Shown: positions 17,064 to 24,546 of the stretch, in pieces | Position numbering within the stretch: the first letter of the stretch is position 1 | Layout of the letters: every line of letters begins with the position of its first letter | DNA from: Candidatus Aenigmatarchaeota archaeon | Lineage (GTDB): Archaea > Aenigmatarchaeota > Aenigmatarchaeia > CG10238-14 > SCSR01 | Direction of reading: 5' to 3' | NCBI GenBank assembly: GCA_030616125.1 | Contig: JAUWXZ010000001.1 | Coordinates: forward strand, 1 to 31,635 | Length of the DNA stretch: 31,635 nt | Notes under the pieces: generated by a model | Database searches by the model: none | The model's input: only the letters and a program-made list of their open reading frames with translations | What the model was told of the DNA's origin: nothing | Position numbers and translations under genes: made by a program

Positions 17064-17186
17064 AACTACTTTTATTAAACTCCAAAGTGTTTTTCTCTCT
17101 TCCTCTAATTTTCTGGCACCTTACGATACTATAAAAATTACCCTTTGGTAGTAACATTTAAATAATTATCACTCTTTAATAGTAAC
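17064..17186 (+). promoter_or_regulatory. Terminator-like T tracts and leaderless promoter
   Basis: After the RNase stop, pyrimidine-rich tracts (GTTTTTCTCTCTTCC near 17090) may terminate transcription. An ACATTTAAATAATTA element centred near 17160 lies about 26 bases before ATG 17187, the spacing of a TATA box for a leaderless transcript. The octamer TAGTAACA occurs on both sides of the TATA box, the second copy overlapping the start codon; this may be chance. Confidence 0.4.
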
Positions 17187-17459
17187 ATGCAAATTGAACA
17201 TCAGATAAAGATATGTTCACACCATTATCAAAAATGGAAATCCTTAGCTTTATCCGCTCACACAATAGAACAAGCCGGAAATTTTCTTGAAAAGGCCTTT
17301 TTTTGGTTGGAATTGCAAACTGCGTTTATCACTTTATTTACAATAGAACAGTCAAAAGGAAATGATTTAAAAGTTTCACAAAAAATAATTCTTGCTAAGA
17401 CAAATTTGTCTAAAAAATTGACTGATTATGCAGAAAAAATTTTAGATGAAATAAAGTGA
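17187..17459 (+). CDS. Small helical protein, unknown
   Basis: A 90-residue, probably all-helical soluble protein with a His/Cys-containing N-terminus (IKICSHHYQKW) and a central block of aromatic residues (KAFFWLELQTAFITLFTIEQS). It vaguely resembles four-helix or HEPN-like small proteins but no diagnostic motif is present. Its stop overlaps the GTG start of the membrane protein gene (GTGA at 17456-17459), so the two are coupled and may interact. I do not recognise the family. Confidence 0.6.
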   Translation: MQIEHQIKICSHHYQKWKSLALSAHTIEQAGNFLEKAFFWLELQTAFITLFTIEQSKGNDLKVSQKIILAKTNLSKKLTDYAEKILDEIK

Positions 17460-17677
17460 TAAAACTGAGATTAATAGGTATATTAGAAATTATAGGATTG
17501 ATATTTTTGATCAGTTTTGCCCTTATGGGAACTGTTACTTTAGCTTTGATGTCGCAAAGCAATGTTATTGCGTGGACTGAACCAAATTTGATTATAAGGC
17601 TAATAGAATTGTTTGGGGGAGTTTTTGGGATTATAATTGCAACAAAAATTATTTTGAATAAGATCCACCTTTCTTAA
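17456..17677 (+). CDS. Small membrane protein with two helices, unknown
   Basis: A 73-residue protein with two hydrophobic segments (LIGILEIIGLIFLISFALMG and LIELFGGVFGIIIATKII) joined by a short polar loop. It starts with GTG overlapping the upstream stop, which supports coupling to the 90-residue helical protein. It ends about 30 bases before phosphoglycerate mutase. It could anchor its partner to the membrane; no family is recognised. Confidence 0.55.
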   Translation: MIKLRLIGILEIIGLIFLISFALMGTVTLALMSQSNVIAWTEPNLIIRLIELFGGVFGIIIATKIILNKIHLS

Positions 17678-17709
17678 GAGTTATTTTATTCAAAATCTAA
17701 TTCTAATTG

Positions 17710-18954
17710 ATGAGAAAAAAGAAAAAACTAAGATATAGAAAGAAAAGGTTTAAAATTGCTAGAAAGAGAAAAAAACTCAAAACCCAAAGGAAAGTTATTT
17801 TCCTAGTAATTGATGGTTTAGCTGATTTACCAATTAATGGAAAAACTCCTTTATCTCAAGCAAGAAAACCAAATTTAGATTATTTGGCAGAGAATGGTAT
17901 AACTGGCGAGCTGAAATTAGTTCCAAAGAAGATGTTGGTAGCAAGTCATATAGCCAATATCGCTTTACTCGGTTATGACCCTAAGAGATATCATTTAAAA
18001 AGGGGCCCTTTAGAAGCAGTTGGGTCAAACTTGCCCTATCGCCAAGGGCATTTGGCTGTGAGATGCAACTTTGCAACCGTGGATAGAAATTTAACCGTGC
18101 TGGACAGAAGAGCTGGAAGAAATTCTCTGGGCTTGGACGAAATTGCAAGGTATGTTAATGAGAATGTTGATATTGGTGTTAAACACATTTTCATAAGAAC
18201 TCACGGTCACAGAGCAGTTTTGATAATAAAAAAAGATTTGAGTGATGAAATTACAAACAATGACCCACATGCTAGTTGGTTAAAAGTTAAAAGAATTGAA
18301 GCCCTTAAACCTACAGCAGAAAAATCTGCCAAACTTGTGCAGGAGTTTGTTGATAAAGCAAGGCAGGTAATGGAATTTCATCCAGCAAACGAGAATAGAA
18401 TTAAACACGGAATACCTTCGGCAAATTATATTTTGACAAGAGAAGCTGGAAACAAATTACCAAGATTAAAAAATTTTATTGAAAGACAAAAACTTAAGAA
18501 AGCCGTGTGTATTTCTGAAAATGGTGTGATGAAAGCTACTTGTATGCTTGTAGGATTCGACTCTGTTACCATTCCTGAACTTAAATTTGAACCAAGCTTG
18601 CGATTTATTTTTGATAACATCAACAATTTAATTTCTGAATATGATTTTGTCTATGCTCATATCAAAGGTCCAGATGAGCCTGCCCATGATGGAAATTTTT
18701 ATAAAAAACTTGAGATGATAGAAGAGATTGACAGAAAATTAGAAGCCTTCAAAGATTTTAATGGTATTTTGGTTGTCACCTGTGACCATATTACTTCTTG
18801 CAAACTAAGGGCTCATGCATATGGGCCAGTTCCCGTATTGGTCTTTGGGAAGGGCAAAGATAAGGTTAAAACGTGGAATGAATTTTCTGTGAAGAAAGGA
18901 AAACTTGGATTAATTACAGGTAAAGGGCTTTGGGAATTTGTTTTTGAGAAGTGA
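17710..18954 (+). CDS. apgM: 2,3-BPG-independent phosphoglycerate mutase, archaeal type
   Basis: A 414-residue alkaline-phosphatase-superfamily enzyme that interconverts 3- and 2-phosphoglycerate. Metal and catalytic landmarks are FLVIDGLADLP, the Ser-containing ASHIANIALLGYDP, RGPLEAVG, AHIKGPDEPAHDG and TCDHITSCKLRAH. Some positions differ from the family norm: DGLADLP replaces DG.GDRP, S-H follows the GSD pattern, and T-S replaces T-P after the metal-binding DH. The first ~28 residues are nearly all Lys/Arg, an extension not usual for the family. TTG at 17707 is also in frame; ATG 17710 is preferred. It is coupled to enolase by a GTGA overlap. Probably active but divergent. Confidence 0.85.
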   Translation: MRKKKKLRYRKKRFKIARKRKKLKTQRKVIFLVIDGLADLPINGKTPLSQARKPNLDYLAENGITGELKLVPKKMLVASHIANIALLGYDPKRYHLKRGPLEAVGSNLPYRQGHLAVRCNFATVDRNLTVLDRRAGRNSLGLDEIARYVNENVDIGVKHIFIRTHGHRAVLIIKKDLSDEITNNDPHASWLKVKRIEALKPTAEKSAKLVQEFVDKARQVMEFHPANENRIKHGIPSANYILTREAGNKLPRLKNFIERQKLKKAVCISENGVMKATCMLVGFDSVTIPELKFEPSLRFIFDNINNLISEYDFVYAHIKGPDEPAHDGNFYKKLEMIEEIDRKLEAFKDFNGILVVTCDHITSCKLRAHAYGPVPVLVFGKGKDKVKTWNEFSVKKGKLGLITGKGLWEFVFEK

Positions 18955-20111
18955 ATTGGATGGAAATTAAAAATTTAAAGCTCAGGGAGATTTTCGCAAC
19001 AAATTCTTTAAAAACAATTGAAATAGAACTAGAAACCTCTAAAGCTAAAGCAAGATCCTCAGTCCCTATAGGTACTAGCAGAGGCAAGTATGAAGTCGCT
19101 TGTTTGCCTACAGAAGATATAGTTAAAAATTTTTCAAAAGTCAAAAGCCATTTGGTAGATCATGAATTTGATGATCAAGCCGATTTTGATTCTACTTTAA
19201 GAATAATTGATAAAACTTCAAATTTGCGTGAGATTGGTGGGAATTTAGCTTTGGCTCTGTCTTCAGCTTTTTTTAAGGCTTCAGCTTTAGAAGAAGGAAA
19301 AGAAATTTTTGAATTTTTATCTCAAGAACCAAAAAACCCTTTACCAATATGTAATGTTGTTGGTGGATGGAAAGGACAAAGCGATATACAAGAATTTTTA
19401 CTTTTACCAACTTATCAAAAATCTTTTCTTAATTCAATGGAAAAAATTTCTCTAGCCTATCTGGAAATTGCACACAGATTAAAAAAACAAGACCATCAAT
19501 TCAAATTCGGTAAAAATCTAGAATCTGCCTGGGTCACAAGTTTAAATTTTGAAAAAGTTTTGGAGATTTTAACTCAAGCAATAAAAGAGAAAAATTTGGT
19601 AATAGGTTTAGATTTTGCAGCTTCTCAACTCTGGGACGAAAAAAAATATGTTTACTCTAATGGGGAATTATTGTCGACTCAACAACTTAGCCTAATAGAA
19701 GATTTAGTCGAAAAGTATCCGATTCAATTCCTAGAAGATCCTTTTCATGAAGATGATTTTATTTCTTTCTCAACTATAACTCATAGGTTACAAGAAAAAA
19801 TAATCTGTGGTGATGATTTATTTGCTACCAACTTGGACAGACTCAAAATTGGTATTAACTATAAAGCTATTAATTCGATTTTAATAAAACCAAATCAAGT
19901 TGGGACCATTACTGATGTGATAAATGTTGCAGAAGAAGCAAAGAAAAATAATTTAAAAACAGTCATGTCCCATCGTTCAGGAGAAACTGAGGATACCTTG
20001 ATTTGTCATCTAGCTATAGGCTTAGGATGCGATTACATAAAACTTGGAACTTCTGGTGAAAGAACTGTAAAAATAAACGAGATAATTAGACTAGAAGAAA
20101 AATTAAAATAG
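18951..20111 (+). CDS. eno: Divergent enolase
   Basis: A 386-residue enolase-family protein, shorter than the usual ~420. Conserved pieces are DIQEF, GLDFAAS, LEDPFHEDD, CGDDLFATN, LIKPNQVGT, SHRSGETED and YIKLGTSGER, covering the three Mg ligands, the catalytic Lys, the substrate-binding His and the final Lys. The mobile loops differ: SGASTG is IGTSRG, the NGG.HADNN loop is shortened to GGWKGQS (His lost), and GDEGGFAP is replaced by GKNLESAW, so the usual general-acid Glu is uncertain. GTG at 18951 overlaps the apgM stop; ATG at 18960 is an alternative start. With apgM it encodes consecutive glycolytic steps. Confidence 0.88.
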   Translation: MNWMEIKNLKLREIFATNSLKTIEIELETSKAKARSSVPIGTSRGKYEVACLPTEDIVKNFSKVKSHLVDHEFDDQADFDSTLRIIDKTSNLREIGGNLALALSSAFFKASALEEGKEIFEFLSQEPKNPLPICNVVGGWKGQSDIQEFLLLPTYQKSFLNSMEKISLAYLEIAHRLKKQDHQFKFGKNLESAWVTSLNFEKVLEILTQAIKEKNLVIGLDFAASQLWDEKKYVYSNGELLSTQQLSLIEDLVEKYPIQFLEDPFHEDDFISFSTITHRLQEKIICGDDLFATNLDRLKIGINYKAINSILIKPNQVGTITDVINVAEEAKKNNLKTVMSHRSGETEDTLICHLAIGLGCDYIKLGTSGERTVKINEIIRLEEKLK

Positions 20112-20145
20112 GTTCTTAATTTATTGTTAGAATACAAAAAAACTT

Positions 20146-20165
20146 AAACTTCAAAGTTTTATTTT
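20146..20165. terminator. Weak AT hairpin between convergent eno and iscU
   Basis: AAACTT-CA-AAGTTT (20146-20159) forms a small inverted repeat followed by a T-rich stretch, in the 47-base gap between two convergent genes. The stem is A/T-dominated and short, so it may only mark a T-tract archaeal terminator for enolase. Confidence 0.3.
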
Positions 20166-20686
20166 TCCCAAACCTTTTTCTCTAATTCTATATATTCCTT
20201 ATGTCTTTTTTCTACTGTTTTCAAAGTTCGCTGAATTCTTTCGTGTCTTTTGGCTAGTTCTTCTGGAATTGTTAAATTGTTCTTAGAATAATAATCGTAA
20301 ATTGCTTCGCTCAGAGCATCACTTGCTAAAATTGAACAATGGATTTTTATTGGTGGTAAACCCCCTAAAGCTTTTGAAACATCTTTTCTTGAAATTTTCA
20401 TTGCTTCCTCCAAAGTCTTACCTTTTGCTAGACTTGTTATCATACTGCTTGTAGCTATTGCTGCAACGCAACCAAAAGTTTCAAATTTTATGTCAGAAAT
20501 CTTTTTCTTTTTAGTTTTTTTATCTTCTTTTACTTTGATGTAAACCCACATCACATCTCCACATATCGGATTACCTACTTTTCCTATTCCGTCAGGCCTT
20601 TTCATTCTACCCATGTTATGTGGTTTCTTGAAATGTTTTATCACTTCTTTTGAATACAAATCAAAATAAGGTTTCGTCTTTTTCAC
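20159..20686 (-). CDS. iscU: IscU/NifU-type Fe-S cluster scaffold
   Basis: A 175-residue scaffold on which Fe-S clusters are assembled. It keeps the three cluster cysteines: NPICGD, FGCVAAIA and IHCSILA, with LGGLPPIKIHCS and SEAIYDYYS typical of the family. It is longer than bacterial IscU (about 128), mainly from a charged C-terminal helix of about 45 residues and a Lys-rich loop (KEDKKTKKKK). The annotated start is a GTG that is itself part of a GGTGA element; codon 4 is ACG, and TTG at 20659, just before YSKEV where many IscU proteins begin, is another option. It follows iscS and a small membrane protein, in one - strand operon. Confidence 0.93.
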   Translation of the reverse strand: MKKTKPYFDLYSKEVIKHFKKPHNMGRMKRPDGIGKVGNPICGDVMWVYIKVKEDKKTKKKKISDIKFETFGCVAAIATSSMITSLAKGKTLEEAMKISRKDVSKALGGLPPIKIHCSILASDALSEAIYDYYSKNNLTIPEELAKRHERIQRTLKTVEKRHKEYIELEKKVWEK

Positions 20687-20696
20687 CTGAATTTGA

Positions 20697-21053
20697 TCAT
20701 TCTACTGTACATACTGGACCCGGACAAGATGGAGATGTTAAGAAATTTATTAACAATATAAACAAAAATATCGAAAGTGTTGTGAACACTATCCCGACCA
20801 CTATCAAGGTTATGTTAAATTTTCTTTCATCATAAAGGAATTTTCCTATAGATGGCATGCCTTTTTCAGAAAACCACATAGATACAGCATGTCTCATCCT
20901 GCTGTCGAATGAAGCCACACACTTCCTGCGTCTAATTTTATCCAAAAAACAGCGCCATCCTTCTTTTATATAACCTCTGTATTTTGGGAAGAAGATGCTC
21001 AGTATAGCAAAATAGCTAATCAAAACAAGGCATGGGATGCAAAACAGAACCAC
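20697..21053 (-). CDS. Small two-helix membrane protein in the isc operon
   Basis: A 118-residue protein with two hydrophobic helices, one at the N-terminus (VLFCIPCLVLISYFAILSIFF) and one near the C-terminus (ITLIVVGIVFTTLSIFLFILL). Between them is a basic loop (DKIRRRKC). Cysteines occur as CIPC in the first helix and as CPGPVC in the final tail. The longer frame begins at GTG 21062, but that GTG lies inside AGGTGA, and a second GTG at 21053 is five bases after it, so 21053 is the better start. It lies between iscS and iscU, ten bases before the latter. No family is recognised. Confidence 0.65.
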   Translation of the reverse strand: MVLFCIPCLVLISYFAILSIFFPKYRGYIKEGWRCFLDKIRRRKCVASFDSRMRHAVSMWFSEKGMPSIGKFLYDERKFNITLIVVGIVFTTLSIFLFILLINFLTSPSCPGPVCTVE

Positions 21054-21062
21054 TTTTTTCAC

Positions 21063-22217
21063 CTATTTCTTAAACGGACTTATCTTCCTTAGATTTTCTA
21101 CTATTCTTGGCAAAACCTCTAAAACATAATCTATGTCTGCATTTTTATTTTGTTTGCCTAAGGTTAATCTCAGGGAGCCATGGGCCTGCTCTGGCTTTAA
21201 ACCTATTACCATTAATACATGAGAGGGTTCTAAAGATTCGGAAGAACATGCAGAGCCAGTAGAGGCAGCTACTCCTTTCATGTCCAAGTGTAAAACTAAA
21301 GATTCCCCTTCGATAAAGGCAAACCAAAAATTAGTGTTATTTGGCAACCTTAATGTCGGATGTCCATTCAAATACGAATTATCAATTTTCAAAATACCTT
21401 CTATTAGTTTGTCTCTAAGCTTGCTTAACCTTTTAGCTTCCGAATCCATCTCTTTTTTTGCGATATCAACAACAGCACCAAAACCAACTATTCCCGCAAC
21501 GTTTACTGTAGAAGAACGTAAACCAAATTCATGTCCACCTCCATGCAACAGAGGGTCTAATTTTATTCCTTGCCTAACAAATAAAGTTCCTACCCCCTTC
21601 GGGCCATACATCTTATGAGCATTTGCTGTCAACATATCTATGTTCATTTTGTTCACATCGATTGGAATTTTTCCAAAACTCTGTGCAGCATCTGTATGGA
21701 AACATACATCATAGTCATGACAAACCTTTCCTATTTCTTTTATCGGCTCTATTGTACCTATCTCATTGTTTGCATGCATTATCGAAACGAGAATCGTATC
21801 TTTTCTAATATGGTCTTCCAATTGTTTTGGGTCTATCAAACCATACTTATCTACAGGTAAAAAAGTTACCTCAAATCCTTGTTTTTCAAGCCAATGGGCA
21901 GAATCTAAAACGCAATGATGCTCGATGGAAGAAATGATTATGTGCTTACCTTTTTTCTTATTTGCAAATGCAAATCCTTTCAAAGCCAAATTGTTGCTCT
22001 CAGTTGCAGAACCAGTAAATATTATATCATTTTTTTTCGCTCTGATTAAACTCGCAACTTTTTCTCTCGATTCTTCTAATGCTCTTTTTGCCTCTCTTCC
22101 AATGCTATACAAAGACATTGTGTTACCAAAGTTTGTCATGAAATAGGGTTTCATAGCTTCGAATGCTCTTGAGTCTACAGGTGTTGTTGCAGCATAATCC
22201 ATGTAAATCCTTCTCAT
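21063..22217 (-). CDS. iscS: Cysteine desulfurase IscS/NifS
   Basis: A 384-residue PLP enzyme that takes sulfur from cysteine for Fe-S clusters and thiolation. Landmarks are MDYAATTPV, FTGSATESNNLA, HANNEIG, HTDAAQ, the PLP lysine in NAHKMYGPKG, and the catalytic cysteine in TGSACSS. The frame is open to an ATG at 22247, but the start at 22217 (MRRIYMDY) matches the family, has GTGA five bases upstream, and overlaps the regulator stop as ATGA (22214-22217). It is the first enzyme gene after the HTH regulator and probably feeds the IscU encoded downstream. Confidence 0.95.
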   Translation of the reverse strand: MRRIYMDYAATTPVDSRAFEAMKPYFMTNFGNTMSLYSIGREAKRALEESREKVASLIRAKKNDIIFTGSATESNNLALKGFAFANKKKGKHIIISSIEHHCVLDSAHWLEKQGFEVTFLPVDKYGLIDPKQLEDHIRKDTILVSIMHANNEIGTIEPIKEIGKVCHDYDVCFHTDAAQSFGKIPIDVNKMNIDMLTANAHKMYGPKGVGTLFVRQGIKLDPLLHGGGHEFGLRSSTVNVAGIVGFGAVVDIAKKEMDSEAKRLSKLRDKLIEGILKIDNSYLNGHPTLRLPNNTNFWFAFIEGESLVLHLDMKGVAASTGSACSSESLEPSHVLMVIGLKPEQAHGSLRLTLGKQNKNADIDYVLEVLPRIVENLRKISPFKK

Positions 22218-22579
22218 TTTTTCACTTTTTTCATTTCTATTAAGCATAAGAATGGATGTAACTTCTTATCAGAAAAAATTTTTCCTTTTCTAGTTTCTTC
22301 ACAAACTTCACAAATTTTTTCATGAAATTTTATATCTCCAGAAGCAATTTCAGCTGCAATTTTCTTTGCTAAGATCATCAGATTTTCGTTTGAGGTTAAG
22401 AGTTTTACTTTAGTTCCTCTCAAACCACTTTTGTATTGGGAGACTGCAGGCTGAGTAATTCCTAGCTTTTTAGAAACTTCTTCTTGAGTCATTCTATAAG
22501 TTTCTAACAATTCCTTTGCTATAACTGCTCTCAAAGCTGGGAGAATCTCAGAAAATACTGCCTCGCAAAAAATTCTCAT
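22214..22579 (-). CDS. XRE-type HTH regulator with conserved cysteines (isc operon)
   Basis: A 121-residue regulator. An N-terminal Cys (IFCEAVFSEILPALRA) precedes a helix-turn-helix (MTQEEVSKKLGITQPAVSQY). The C-terminal part holds ICEVC and one more Cys (HPFLCLIE). This matches the archaeal COG2522-like regulators, and a paralog lies at 25151-25561. One N-terminal plus three C-terminal cysteines could bind an Fe-S cluster or zinc. As first gene of the iscS-iscU operon it is well placed to sense cluster status, analogous in role but not sequence to bacterial IscR. The stop overlaps the iscS start. A perfect inverted repeat lies next to its TATA box. Confidence 0.85.
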   Translation of the reverse strand: MRIFCEAVFSEILPALRAVIAKELLETYRMTQEEVSKKLGITQPAVSQYKSGLRGTKVKLLTSNENLMILAKKIAAEIASGDIKFHEKICEVCEETRKGKIFSDKKLHPFLCLIEMKKVKK

Positions 22580-22601
22580 AGAAATATTTCAAGCTTTAAA
22601 G

Positions 22602-22624
22602 TATTTAAATATAACTATGTTATA
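22602..22624 (-). promoter_or_regulatory. TATA box and palindromic operator of the isc regulator operon
   Basis: On the - strand ATTTAAATA (22602-22610) lies about 27 bases before ATG 22579, as expected for a TATA box of a leaderless transcript. Abutting its upstream side is a perfect inverted repeat TATAAC-TAT-GTTATA (22610-22624), centred 38 bases before the start. The same TAAC-N3-GTTA core, 39 bases before the start codon, precedes the paralogous regulator at 25151. Autoregulation is inferred. Confidence 0.65.
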
Positions 22625-22627
22625 ATT

Positions 22628-23044
22628 TTAAACTATTCGAGCTACTCTAGATAAGGGATGACCTTTAGCTTTTATTTCTAAAGTATTGAACCAACCGAAA
22701 GGAGTTCTGATAACTTCAAAATTTCTTTGAGTTAATTCTTTCTTAATCATTTCCAATACTTCTATAGCCACTTCTGGTTTACTTAATTCGGCAAAAAGAT
22801 GAGCAAACGAGTGAAGAACTATTGTTTTAATTTTAAGTTGATTTGCTAAATTTGCTATTTCTTCCATTGCTCTCTTTGAAATATCTTCCTTTTCATTTGC
22901 GTCTTTCTTCTCAACACTTGCAAATACAAGAAGTGATTCGTTTACACTTGTAATTTTTTGTTCAGGATTTTCAATAATTTTTGACCTACCTTTTTCAGTA
23001 ATAGTAGAAATAAAAGAATCAACATGGATCATGAGCATTCTCAT
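22628..23044 (-). CDS. Stand-alone archaeal ThrRS editing domain
   Basis: A 138-residue protein matching the N-terminal editing domain of archaeal threonyl-tRNA synthetases (DTD-like fold, which removes Ser wrongly attached to tRNA-Thr). Landmarks are the start MRMLMIHVDSF, the strand LLVFASVEKKD, VLHSFAHLF, and the final block TPFGWFNTLEIKAKGHPLS. No aminoacylation or anticodon domain follows: the frame stops shortly after GHPLS. It therefore probably acts in trans, as stand-alone or split forms do in some archaea, and a separate ThrRS is expected elsewhere. The ATG overlaps the cysS stop (ATGA at 23041-23044). Confidence 0.85.
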   Translation of the reverse strand: MRMLMIHVDSFISTITEKGRSKIIENPEQKITSVNESLLVFASVEKKDANEKEDISKRAMEEIANLANQLKIKTIVLHSFAHLFAELSKPEVAIEVLEMIKKELTQRNFEVIRTPFGWFNTLEIKAKGHPLSRVARIV

Positions 23045-24462
23045 ATTTTTTTCACCCTAGGACCCTTAGGAGTATCTTCCAGCAAATAGCCAAGCTCTTT
23101 AATTTTTTTCCTTATTTCATCTGCAGTCTTAAAATCTTCTTTTTTTCTAGCTTCTTCTCTTTTTTTGATCAACTCTTCTATTTCTTTTGGAATTTTAATC
23201 TCTTTCTTAGAAGGAATTATTTGAAAGAATTCTGCCAACTCATAAATCATTTTTTCTGCTTCCCCTAAATCTTCTTTTGAAAATTTATTTTCATCGATTT
23301 GTTTGTTAACCAAAGAAAGAGTTTCGAAAAAACATGCTAATGCTAAAGGTGTGTTTATGTCGTCCGTCATAGCAGCAAGAAATCGTTCCCTTAATTTTTC
23401 TAGTTTGTTTATGAATGCTGGTTCTTTGTCTGTTGCCCTTTTAATGCTTTCTTCAATTCTTTCTAAGGTAGAAGAAATTTTTTCAACTTTTTTTCTAGCA
23501 ACTTCTAAATTTTTTTCATTATAGTCTAACGGCTTTCTGTATTTAGTAGAAGCGAATAATAATCTCAAAGTTTCTGCTCCATGTTTTTCCAATGCAACTT
23601 CTAGTCTTACAAAATTTCCCAAGGACTTACTCATTTTTGTCCCGTTTACAGTTAACAAACCTGTATGAATCCAATATTTCACATAAGGCTTTATTCCTGT
23701 TGTAGTTTCTGCTTGAGCAACTTCTGCTTCATGATGAGGAAAAGCTAATTCAATGGCCCCACCATGAATATCATACTGTGGACCAAAATATTTTATTGCT
23801 ATGGCTGTGTCTTCTATATGCCATCCAGGATACCCCCATTCACTCCAGGGTGAAGACCATTTAAGGATATGTTCTTTCGGGGCATTTATCCATAAAACGA
23901 AATCTCTTGGATTTTTTTTGTCTGGATTTATTTCAACTCTTGCTCCTGCAACCAATTCTTTTGAGACTCTTTTAGATAATTTTCCATAGTCTTTAAACTT
24001 TGAAACTTCAAAATAGACTGAGCCATTTGAAACATATGCGTATCCGTTTTTCAGAATTGTCTCAACTTGCTCTATTATTTCTTTTATATGTTCACTTGCT
24101 CTTGGCATTAAATCTGGCTTTAAAAGTCTAAGCTTTTCAATCATTTCTAACCAGTACTTCAAATAATATTCAGCGACTTCCATTGGATGCTTTCTTTCTT
24201 CTTCTGCTTTTTTTATTACTTTATCTTCGCCTGTGTCTAGTAGATGTCCTACATCTGTCACATTTTGAAGATAAGTAACCTCATAGCCTAAAAATCTTAG
24301 AAACCTTACCAAGGTATCATAGAAAGCATAAGTTCGAGCATGGCCTAGATGAGCATAATCATAAACTGTCATACCGCAAACAAACATCTTAACCTTTTTG
24401 TCTTTAAGAGATCTAAATTCTTCTTTTTTTCCTGTTAATGTATTGAAAACTCTTAAAGTCAT
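23041..24462 (-). CDS. cysS: Cysteinyl-tRNA synthetase
   Basis: A 473-residue class I synthetase. It starts MTLRVFNTLTGKKEEF, followed by the zinc and HIGH region FVCGMTVYDYAHLGHART. Other zinc-site and tRNA-site blocks are GWHIEDTAIA and HGGAIELAFPHHEAE, and the KMSKS motif is TKMSKSLGN. The C-terminal region ends with the helical domain typical of CysRS (KTADEIRKKIKELGYLLEDTPKGP). The frame is open further upstream, but that part is the tRNA-Cys gene read as codons; ATG 24462 is the real start, with GTGAT just before it. It lies 11 bases after tRNA-Cys(GCA), its own substrate. Confidence 0.96.
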   Translation of the reverse strand: MTLRVFNTLTGKKEEFRSLKDKKVKMFVCGMTVYDYAHLGHARTYAFYDTLVRFLRFLGYEVTYLQNVTDVGHLLDTGEDKVIKKAEEERKHPMEVAEYYLKYWLEMIEKLRLLKPDLMPRASEHIKEIIEQVETILKNGYAYVSNGSVYFEVSKFKDYGKLSKRVSKELVAGARVEINPDKKNPRDFVLWINAPKEHILKWSSPWSEWGYPGWHIEDTAIAIKYFGPQYDIHGGAIELAFPHHEAEVAQAETTTGIKPYVKYWIHTGLLTVNGTKMSKSLGNFVRLEVALEKHGAETLRLLFASTKYRKPLDYNEKNLEVARKKVEKISSTLERIEESIKRATDKEPAFINKLEKLRERFLAAMTDDINTPLALACFFETLSLVNKQIDENKFSKEDLGEAEKMIYELAEFFQIIPSKKEIKIPKEIEELIKKREEARKKEDFKTADEIRKKIKELGYLLEDTPKGPRVKKI

Positions 24463-24473
24463 TTTATCACGAG

Positions 24474-24546
24474 AGCCAAGGGCAGGATTTGAACCCACAT
24501 AGACCGCTCTGCAGGCGGTTACATAACCGGATTCTGTCACCTTGGC
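24474..24546 (-). tRNA. tRNA-Cys (anticodon GCA)
   Basis: A 73-base tRNA on the - strand. The acceptor stem GCCAAGG pairs with CCTTGGC, followed by discriminator T (U73, the cysteine identity base). The anticodon arm is ACCGC-CTGCAGA-GCGGT, giving GCA at loop positions 34-36. The T arm has GGGTTCAAATCC, and the D arm is short (ACA/TGT pairs). CCA is not encoded. There is no intron. It sits directly upstream of cysS, and the last codons and stop of the preceding 181-codon gene lie inside its first ten bases. An AT-rich element about 30 bases upstream could be its own promoter. Confidence 0.93.

Noticed and set aside
22218..22247. Ten extra codons at the iscS N-terminus
   Set aside because: They lie in the end of the regulator gene; the family start, the GTGA ribosome site and the ATGA overlap all favour 22217.
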